DNA of 64,000 bases, taken from contig OZ241900.1 of the NCBI GenBank assembly GCA_965203615.1, positions 1-64,000 on the forward strand, given 5' to 3'. This document shows, in pieces, positions 36,274 through 42,575 of this stretch. A program made the translations under genes and the position numbers. Each line of letters begins with the position of its first letter. Within the stretch, counting starts at the first letter, position 1. This stretch comes from VXNE01 sp965203615. Its GTDB lineage: Bacteria > Pseudomonadota > Gammaproteobacteria > Pseudomonadales > Azotimanducaceae. Below the pieces are notes generated by a model. The model was given only the letters and a program-made list of their open reading frames with translations. It ran no database searches and was not told the DNA's origin.

Positions 36274-36833
36274 CTAGCCAGCGATGCCGACGAGCTCCGA
36301 CAGCAGCGCGGCCAAGCCCATGGCTTCAAGACCAGCGCCTTTGGGGAAGCGATCCTCCCTGCCGTGCAGAATGATCGCGCGGTCCGGTTCGACGTCTTCG
36401 AAAGCCATGTGCAGAGCGCGGTCGGTGGTCGCCAGTCCGCGTCTGACTTCGATAGCCCATCGCTGACCGTTCGGCAGGTCGAGGACGAGATCAAGTTCGA
36501 CGCCGGTGGCAGTACGGTAAAAGCTTGCTTCGGTGCGTTCTGGCGCAACGCTTAGCGCCATCTCGACGACGAAGCCCTAAGGACGACAAGGCGTCGTCGA
36601 TGCGAATCGAAATACGCGCCCGGATCCGCAAGCTTCTCGAGATCAGCCGGATTCTCGAGATCCAGATAGAGACCCGGCCGCTCCGCGGTCTCATCGGCGA
36701 CGGCCCGCGCTAATGTCGTCTTGCCTACCTGCCTCGGGCCAATGAGTGCGACTGCGGGGAAAATACCCAGGTAATCTCCCACGCGCGCACTGAGGTGCCG
36801 AGCAACTGTTTCTGCCGTCATCCTTGCAATCAT
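36274..36833 (-). pseudogene. Collapsed AAA ATPase with DUF4143, remnant
   Basis: Two pieces of one gene in different frames. The 5' piece (36833 down to about 36560) has the Walker A region PAVALIGPRQVGKTTLARAV and the LYLDLENPADLEKLADP block. The 3' piece (about 36561-36274) has the nuclease-like FYRTATGVELDLVLDL and WAIEVRRGL ending of DUF4143 proteins. The intact family is around 380-400 residues; roughly 200 residues in the middle, including Walker B, are gone and the frame is shifted at the junction. Clearly non-functional. Confidence 0.75.
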
Positions 36834-36868
36834 GGAATCCTATTCCGAAATTACAAGTTTATAGGGCC

Positions 36869-37753
36869 CTATTTCTGGATATAGACGATCACCGTCGCGT
36901 TGTCCTGGTTCGGTCTCGACTCGGCCCTGACCGCAGCGAGCAGCGCTTCCGCAATCGATCTCGACGAGGTCCCATGCGCAGACGCGATCGCGGCGATTCG
37001 GTCCTCGCTCAACGTCTCGAGCCCATCGCTTGCGAGGATCAGGACATCCCCCGCTTCCAACTCGATGGCGTCGTCCTGCAGGTCGATGAGCGGAATATCC
37101 CCTCCCATGACGACGGATCGAAGCCGGTGGTGCCGGACGTCTGTCGCGGCTTCATCGGGTGTCAGGTCCCCGAGCTGCACGAGCTGCCTGAGAAGCGGCG
37201 TCATGGAATGATCGCGGTTGAGACGTATCAGCTTCCCGTTCGCAAAGCGCCACATCGGCGAGTCACCGACGCTGAGCCAGCGCAGGAATCGATGACCCGT
37301 GATGTGCGCTGCCACGAGAGTCGTGCCCATGCCGCCCAGGAACGGATGTTCTCGTGCAACGCTCGCGACGAGCCGGTTGGCGCTCATCAAGCTGTCTTCC
37401 AGGCGTTCCGAGATGGCACCTCGGGTGTTGAGAAAAGCCGCGCCAAAAGCTTCGACTGCCGTGCGGCTGGCTGTCGCGCCGCCGGCGTGCCCTCCCAGCC
37501 CATCCGCCACGAGCATCACGAGCTGTTCGCCCATGTTCCGGTAACCTGGATCCACGAGCCAGCCGAAGCCGTCCTGCTGCTCCTCTCGCCGGCCCTGAAT
37601 CTGCCCGCCGGCGCAGCCGGAAGGCCCATCGAAAATGCCCCGATCAGGGCCCTGGAACGTCTGGATCAAGTTCTCGTTCAACGCGCCTCGCCAGTCCCGG
37701 TGCGCAAGACCGCCTTTCGATTCCCACGAAAGAAATTCACCACGAAGCCCCCG
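36869..37753 (-). CDS. PP2C-family serine/threonine protein phosphatase
   Basis: 294 residues. PP2C metal-binding motifs are RREEQQDGFG, VADGLGGHAGG, LGGMGTTLVAA, LSVGDSP, LASDGLE and PNQDNATVIV, all with their aspartates. The domain starts about 45 residues in; the N-terminal part has no recognised domain. ATG 37753 is chosen; a GTG at 37774 lies within the inverted repeat discussed for aceA and is possible. No partner kinase is adjacent. Confidence 0.82.
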   Translation of the reverse strand, partial: RGLRGEFLSWESKGGLAHRDWRGALNENLIQTFQGPDRGIFDGPSGCAGGQIQGRREEQQDGFGWLVDPGYRNMGEQLVMLVADGLGGHAGGATASRTAVEAFGAAFLNTRGAISERLEDSLMSANRLVASVAREHPFLGGMGTTLVAAHITGHRFLRWLSVGDSPMWRFANGKLIRLNRDHSMTPLLRQLVQLGDLTPDEAATDVRHHRLRSVVMGGDIPLIDLQDDAIELEAGDVLILASDGLETLSEDRIAAIASAHGTSSRSIAEALLAAVRAESRPNQDNATVIVYIQK

Positions 37754-37762
37754 CATAGTGCA

Positions 37763-37793
37763 AAATGTAGACACACCTCGATTGTCTACATTT
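37763..37793. promoter_or_regulatory. Perfect 11-bp inverted repeat upstream of aceA, candidate operator
   Basis: Arms AAATGTAGACA (37763-37773) and TGTCTACATTT (37783-37793) are perfectly complementary across a 9-nt spacer. The dyad lies between the divergent PP2C and isocitrate lyase starts, 45 bp before the aceA ATG. Its low GC content and lack of a U-tract argue against a terminator. GT...AC cores are typical of GntR-family operators, but the regulator is unknown. Confidence 0.6.
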
Positions 37794-37838
37794 CTTCGGC
37801 GCGATGCCGCCCGAAGGCATTTGCTTTAGGAGACCCGA

Positions 37839-39158
37839 ATGGCACTGCACTATGTTCCCCGCAAATCGCGGGCGGAACAAATCCGTGAGTTGGAACTCGA
37901 GTGGGAGACAAATTCGCGCTGGGCCGACGTGAAGCGCGGCTACCGTGCGGAAGACGTCGTAAAGCTCCGCGGCACCATCCCGCATCGAAGCATGCTCGCC
38001 GCCCACGGCGCCGACAAACTGTGGGAAAACCTGCAGACCGAGGACTACGTCAACGCGCTCGGCGCGGTCACCGGCGGACAGGCGGTGCAACAGGTCAAGG
38101 CAGGCATCAGGGCGATCTATCTTTCGGGTTGGCAAGTAGCGGCGGACAACAACACGTCGGAGACCATGTATCCCGACCAGTCGCTGTACGCAGTGAACTC
38201 CGTACCCCAGGTGGTGAACCGCATCAACAATGCGTTTCGCCGCGCCGATGAGATCCAGTGGGCGAATGGCGTCGACGATGGAATCGACTTCTATGCGCCC
38301 ATCGTGGCGGACGCCGAAGCGGGGTTCGGAGGCGTCTTGAACGCGTTCGAGCTGATGAAGGCGATGATCGCGGCTGGCGCTGCGGGCGTGCACTTCGAGG
38401 ACCAACTCGCTTCGGTCAAGAAATGCGGGCACATGGGAGGCAAGGTGCTCGTGCCAACCAAGGAAGCGGTCCAGAAATTGATCGCGGCACGTCTCGCGGC
38501 TGACGTCTGCGACGTCCCCACCGTTTTGATGGCACGCACCGATGCGAATGCCGCGGACATGGTCGTCAGCGACGTGGACGAGTGCGAAGGACCGTTCCTG
38601 ACGGGCGAGCGCACACCGGAAGGCTTCTACCGCACGCGTCCCGGCATGGACCAGGCGGTCGCCCGGGGTTTGGCCTATGCGCCCTATGCGGACCTCATCT
38701 GGTGCGAAACCGCCGTGCCCGACCTGGACGAGGCAAAGCAATTTGCCGAAGCGATCCACAGAGAGTTTCCAAACCAGATGCTGGCTTACAACTGCTCGCC
38801 GTCGTTCAACTGGAAGGCGAACATCGACGATGCGACCATCGCCAAGTTCCAGGTCGAGCTCGCCGCCATGGGATACCGGTTCCAGTTCATCACCCTGGCC
38901 GGGATTCACAGCATGTGGTACAGCATGTTCGAACTCTCCCGCGGCTACGCCGAACGGCAGATGTCGGCCTATGTCGAACTGCAGCAGAAGGAATTCGCGG
39001 CGGCGGAGGACGGCTATTCGTTCGTCAGCCACCAGCAGGAAGTGGGGACCGGCTACTTCGACGAGGTGGCGAACGTGATCCAGGGCGGTGAGTCTTCGGT
39101 CACGGCATTGACCGGGTCTACCGAGGAACAGCAGTTCCGCCAGGCGCAGAACGGATAG
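37839..39158 (+). CDS. aceA: Isocitrate lyase
   Basis: 439 residues. Splits isocitrate to glyoxylate and succinate, the first step of the glyoxylate bypass for growth on acetate or fatty acids. The catalytic-cysteine signature KKCGHMGGKVL is at about residues 193-203, with metal-binding blocks DAEAGFGG and FEDQL, and NCSPSFNW near residue 325. Preceded by a strong AGGAGA site. Malate synthase is not in the window. Confidence 0.94.
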   Translation: MALHYVPRKSRAEQIRELELEWETNSRWADVKRGYRAEDVVKLRGTIPHRSMLAAHGADKLWENLQTEDYVNALGAVTGGQAVQQVKAGIRAIYLSGWQVAADNNTSETMYPDQSLYAVNSVPQVVNRINNAFRRADEIQWANGVDDGIDFYAPIVADAEAGFGGVLNAFELMKAMIAAGAAGVHFEDQLASVKKCGHMGGKVLVPTKEAVQKLIAARLAADVCDVPTVLMARTDANAADMVVSDVDECEGPFLTGERTPEGFYRTRPGMDQAVARGLAYAPYADLIWCETAVPDLDEAKQFAEAIHREFPNQMLAYNCSPSFNWKANIDDATIAKFQVELAAMGYRFQFITLAGIHSMWYSMFELSRGYAERQMSAYVELQQKEFAAAEDGYSFVSHQQEVGTGYFDEVANVIQGGESSVTALTGSTEEQQFRQAQNG

Positions 39159-39209
39159 CAGAAGCGCGATTCTGCCGGCCAGACGGACTCTGCCGGCCAG
39201 ATCGCCAGA

Positions 39210-39240
39210 GCGCGGGGGGTTCCCCTCGCGCTCCCCGGCT
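39210..39240. repeat. Dispersed palindromic repeat copy between aceA and thrH
   Basis: The core GCGCGGGGGGTTCCCC followed by TCGCGCTCCCCGGCT is a diverged copy of the moaE repeat unit in the same strand orientation. It sits immediately after the thrH stop in a convergent gap, where its hairpin could also end transcription from either side. Just before it, TCTGCCGGCCAGA occurs twice (about 39172-39203). Confidence 0.8.
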
Positions 39241-39242
39241 TG

Positions 39243-39845
39243 TCACCAACGCGAGTAGCGCACGAGGGAAGCTGCAAGCTCGTCGTAGCCGCTGACGGCC
39301 ACGATGGCTGGATAGGCCGTGGTGACTCTCGCCGGCGCATTGAAGAAACAGCCATGGTTGGCCGCCTGCAGCATCCCCACGTCGTTGAACGAATCGCCGG
39401 CGGCACAGACGGTGTAACCGAGCGCCTGAAACGCTTCGACCGCGGCCTGTTTGGGGTTGTCCTGGCGGAGGCGGTAGCCGACGATCTGATCGTTTTCGAC
39501 AGCGAGCTTGTGGCATAACAGGAGGGGACTCCCAAGCTTGGCCACAAGGGGCATGGCAAATTCGTAGAAGGTGTCCGACAGAATCGCCAACTGGAACCGT
39601 TCCCGCGCCCAGGCGAGAAAATCCGTTGCGCCGGGCAGGGGCTCAAGCGACCCGATCACCTCGACCATCGCGCTGAAGGGCACGTCGTGGCGTGCCAGGG
39701 CGCGCAACCGCAACTGCATGAGGTCGTCATAGACCGGCACATCGCGGGTCGTCTTCTGCAATTCGTCGATGTCTCGGTCTCTGGCGATCGCTTGCCACAT
39801 TTCAGGTACCAGCACGCCTTCGAGATCAAGGCACAGGATGTTCAA
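39243..39845 (-). CDS. thrH: Bifunctional phosphoserine phosphatase/homoserine phosphotransferase ThrH
   Basis: 200-residue HAD-family enzyme. The N-terminal LDLEGVLVPE is the ThrH variant of the HAD motif I, followed by ILSDTFYEFAMPL (motif II), LLCHKL and AAGDSFNDVGML (motif IV). These match the Pseudomonas ThrH, which dephosphorylates phosphoserine and can transfer phosphate to homoserine. It starts at TTG 39845 with a GGGGGG stretch upstream. Confidence 0.9.
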   Translation of the reverse strand: MNILCLDLEGVLVPEMWQAIARDRDIDELQKTTRDVPVYDDLMQLRLRALARHDVPFSAMVEVIGSLEPLPGATDFLAWARERFQLAILSDTFYEFAMPLVAKLGSPLLLCHKLAVENDQIVGYRLRQDNPKQAAVEAFQALGYTVCAAGDSFNDVGMLQAANHGCFFNAPARVTTAYPAIVAVSGYDELAASLVRYSRW

Positions 39846-39877
39846 TTGAGTCCCCCCAACAGCGCGGCGCGCGTATG

Positions 39878-40246
39878 TTAGAACGAGTCGGTCGGATTTA
39901 CATCGCGATGTACTGGCTCAGCACAGTTGTAGAAGAACTCGTAGTCGGTGAGTCTCGGGGTGACGCTGGTAACGTTGAGGGGTCCGTCGTAGAGGCTCCA
40001 GAACTCGGTTCGGGCGGAGCGGTTGGAGCGGTTGGCGCGTTCGACGCAGCCGTTGAACTGGGGCCGGCGCGGCGGCAGGACGAGCAGCGAGATGCCGAGT
40101 TCCTTGCCCACATGCAGAAGTGCGACCGCTTCGTTGCAGCCCGCGTCCCGCAACCGCTGATACGCCCGCAGCGTCCGGTGTCGCTCGGCCGCCTCCGCCG
40201 GCATGTGCTCGTCAACCCTGAAGCTGCGGTACGATCGGATGCGCAT
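39878..40246 (-). pseudogene. IS481-type transposase remnant
   Basis: 122 codons joining a transposase start-like segment (RTLRAYQRLRDAGCNEAVALL) directly to the end of a DDE integrase domain (LPPRRPQFNGCVERANRS, FWSLYDGPL, YEFFYNC). The middle with the first catalytic aspartates is missing, and the end past YEFFYN no longer resembles the usual RPHxAL ending. A candidate IS end follows upstream at 40277-40302. A dead insertion-sequence scar at the edge of the accessory region. Confidence 0.7.
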
Positions 40247-40276
40247 GGACTTGACCCGACCCGGCGCCGCGGGCGC

Positions 40277-40302
40277 GTTCAGTGTAAAAGTTGACGGTAG
40301 TG
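40277..40302. mobile_element. Candidate terminal end of the IS481-type remnant
   Basis: The sequence GTTCAGTGTAAAAGTTGACG is the kind of end (its complement reads CGTCAACTTTTACACTGAAC) often seen on IS481-family elements. It lies about 30 bp upstream of the remnant transposase start. No matching right end was identified near 39850-39880, so this is tentative. Confidence 0.35.
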
Positions 40303-40787
40303 TGTTAAATCATATTTGACGAAATCGAACGTTCAGGGGCGGATGAGAGCGGACTTGCAACCGTGAATTCCTACAGCTTCCATGGAACAAACGTGTCCGG
40401 GGCGCGCCAGCGACCCGGCACGATTGCTCCATGGTCGACGAGCGGGGCCGGGCCACAGGCGAAGCCGAAGGCGCCGGCTGTGGGGCACTTGCATGGAAGT
40501 ACGTTTCCGGCGACGGGGAAATGCTGGCACTTCCTCACGCGTCAGCGGTCGGGGAAACTCCCCCGGCTGAGGGCTCCTTGCATGGAAATACGTTTCCGGC
40601 GACGGAGGAAATGCTGGCACTTCCTCACGCGTCAGCGGTCGGGGAAACTCCCCCGGCTGAGGGCTCCTTGCATGGAAATACGTTTCCGGCGACGGAGGAA
40701 ATGCTGGCACTTCCTCACGCGTCAGCGGTCGGGGAAACTCCCCCGGCTGAGGGCTCCTGGCTGGGGTCTCATGACCGGTGGAGGACT
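40303..40787. other. Repeat-filled spacer upstream of the ECF sigma gene
   Basis: About 485 bp without a convincing gene. It holds a 26-nt block at 40377-40402 shared, apart from one C/T difference, with 60288-60313, and the 90-bp tandem array described separately. Frames stay open through the array on both strands only because the unit length is a multiple of three. Confidence 0.6.
40489..40757. repeat. Tandem array of three 90-bp repeats upstream of the ECF sigma gene
   Basis: Copies at 40489-40577 (89 bp), 40578-40667 and 40668-40757 (90 bp each). Copies 2 and 3 appear identical; copy 1 differs by one base and a one-base deletion. The unit begins TTGCATGGAAATACGTTTCC and ends CCCCCGGCTGAGGGCTCC. 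That end echoes the CTCCCCGGCTGAAGGCTCC of the moaE repeat, suggesting a shared repeat family. It ends 30 bp before the proposed sigma-factor start. Confidence 0.9.
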
Positions 40788-41387
40788 GTGGCTAAGTCAG
40801 ATCGGCTGATCGACACATACATGGCACTACGCGGGCAGATCGCGCGGTTGGTGATGCGGATTGTGCCGCCGAAAGAGGTCGAGGACATTGTTCAGGAAAC
40901 CTATGTCCGCATTTGCCGCGTGCCCGATCAGGAGACGACGATACGTGACCCGCGTTCCTATCTGTTCCGCACGGCGCGGAACCTGGCGCTTGACCATGTG
41001 AAACGCTCAGAATTCCGGTTGGCTGCTGGAACTGATATTGATGAGTTGCAGTTGGAGGCCATCCTGATTTCCTCGGCGATGGATCCAACCTATGCCCAGG
41101 CTGCGTCGGACGAAGAGTTCGTGCTGTTCTGTGAAGCGGTTCGCTCTCTGCCGAGGCAGTGCCGACGCGCCTTCGTGCTGAAAAAAGTCTACGGCTACAC
41201 GCTGAAGGAGATCATGGCTGAGATGGGTTTGGGTCAACCCACTGTAGAAACACACATAGTCAATGGCACGAAGAGATGCGTGCAGTACATGCGACATCGG
41301 CAGGAGGGCAGCGTACGACCTGTCGGACGCGATTCAGGGAATACGGGTTCTTATTCGTCTATGGGCCAACGAGGAGATGATGCATGA
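40788..41387 (+). CDS. ECF-type RNA polymerase sigma factor, FecI-like
   Basis: 199 residues with sigma region 2 (VEDIVQETYVRICRV, DPRSYLFRTARNLALDHVKR at about 25-66) and region 4 (LPRQCRRAFVLKKVYGYTLKEIMAEMGLGQPTVETHI at about 122-158). GTG 40788 follows GGAGGA; longer readings would translate the tandem repeats as an N-terminal extension. It is followed with ATGA overlap by a FecR-like anti-sigma gene and an STN-bearing TonB receptor, so it is a cell-surface signalling sigma factor controlled from outside the cell. Confidence 0.88.
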   Translation: MAKSDRLIDTYMALRGQIARLVMRIVPPKEVEDIVQETYVRICRVPDQETTIRDPRSYLFRTARNLALDHVKRSEFRLAAGTDIDELQLEAILISSAMDPTYAQAASDEEFVLFCEAVRSLPRQCRRAFVLKKVYGYTLKEIMAEMGLGQPTVETHIVNGTKRCVQYMRHRQEGSVRPVGRDSGNTGSYSSMGQRGDDA

Positions 41388-42463
41388 AGAACGTCGTATC
41401 GATCTCGCGGGATGATGAAGTGCTTGAGATTGCCAGCCGCTGGGTGCTCAAAATTGATGCAGGGGAGTTGAGCGCAAGCGACGGAGCCGCTCTTGGTGCG
41501 TGGCTGGACCAGGACGAATCGCATCGCGATGTGCTGATGGAGGTTGCGGCTGTGTGGGACAAGACTGTCGCTCTCGCACGGTTGGCCGAGCTGTTTCCGC
41601 ACGGGTCAGAAGGCAGTCATGCCCGGCGCGGTCCATGGAATCAGACATGGGTCCAACCAATTGCGGTTGCTGCCGGCCTGGCAGTGCTGGTGATCTCGGG
41701 ACTGTTGCTGCTGGTCCCCGATGGTCATCGAGTGCCCCTGACGACATCAGCCGAGTATGCGACTGCAATAGGCGAGCAAAAGACCGTGTTGCTTCCCGAT
41801 GGCAGCGAGGTGGTGTTGAACACCAATAGCCAGTTCGCTGTGACCTTGACGCCGGCAAGGCGCCTGCTGCGTCTGGTTCGAGGCGAAATTCTCGTGCGAG
41901 TTGCCGAAGATCATGCCAGGGCATTGTCCGTGGTCGCGGGCGATCGAATCATTCAAGCCGTTGGCACGGAATTCGTAGTGGAAATCACTGACAATAACCG
42001 TGTCGAACTCATGGTGACTGAAGGCGAAGTCGTCGTCGGTATTCGACCATCGATTGTGGCGCCGCCTGTCGGTGACATCGAAGCGCCAGACTCCACGAAC
42101 TTGTTACCCTTGCTTGCGAAGCTGGACGACAACGTTGTAGCGGCGGGTGAGTCGGTGATCATGACCACCGCTGAGCCGGTTCCGGTCAAGGAAGCGGTTT
42201 CGATTGACGAGATTGAGGTCCAGTTGTCCTGGAAGGATGGCCGGCTGATCTTTCGTTCGGAACCCCTTGAAAAGGCGCTGCGGGAAGTCGAGCGTTACAC
42301 GACGGTCGAGTTCGTGTTTCTCGATGAGTCGCTGAAAACCCGCACCCTTTCCGGGCGTTTTCGGGTCGGTGATGTTGAGTCGTTACTTCTGTCGCTTCGC
42401 GTCAATTTCAATATCAGACATGAATTCGATGGCGAAAGCCGCGTGCTCCTCAGCAGTCTCTGA
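41384..42463 (+). CDS. FecR-family anti-sigma regulator
   Basis: 359 residues. The N-terminal cytoplasmic part (ASDGAALGAWLDQDESHRDVL) is the DUF4880-like sigma-binding segment. One helix is at about 88-108, and the periplasmic FecR domain has TAIGEQKTVLLPDGSEVVLNTNS and RGEILVRVAED. The C-terminal region (LEKALREVERYTTVEFVFLD) is an STN-like module, as in many FecR proteins. It relays the receptor signal to the sigma factor. Overlaps the sigma gene by four bases. Confidence 0.88.
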   Translation: MKNVVSISRDDEVLEIASRWVLKIDAGELSASDGAALGAWLDQDESHRDVLMEVAAVWDKTVALARLAELFPHGSEGSHARRGPWNQTWVQPIAVAAGLAVLVISGLLLLVPDGHRVPLTTSAEYATAIGEQKTVLLPDGSEVVLNTNSQFAVTLTPARRLLRLVRGEILVRVAEDHARALSVVAGDRIIQAVGTEFVVEITDNNRVELMVTEGEVVVGIRPSIVAPPVGDIEAPDSTNLLPLLAKLDDNVVAAGESVIMTTAEPVPVKEAVSIDEIEVQLSWKDGRLIFRSEPLEKALREVERYTTVEFVFLDESLKTRTLSGRFRVGDVESLLLSLRVNFNIRHEFDGESRVLLSSL

Positions 42464-42575
42464 TAGAGCGAGTCAGGCCTCTCCGCAAAAGGGAGGAAAT
42501 TCGTTCCGTTCGTGTTCAAGGAAAATCTGTCCTGAATCGTCATTAACGCGAGCGCAGGAAAATCACGCTGCAAGG

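Noticed and set aside
40333..40710. Reverse-strand frame with repeated 30-residue units in the 90-bp array
   Set aside because: It is open only because the repeat length is a multiple of three; no start signal, no family, and it opposes the sigma gene.
40489..40757. Tandem repeats considered as a CRISPR array
   Set aside because: Units are 90 bp, contiguous and without unique spacers, and no cas genes are nearby.
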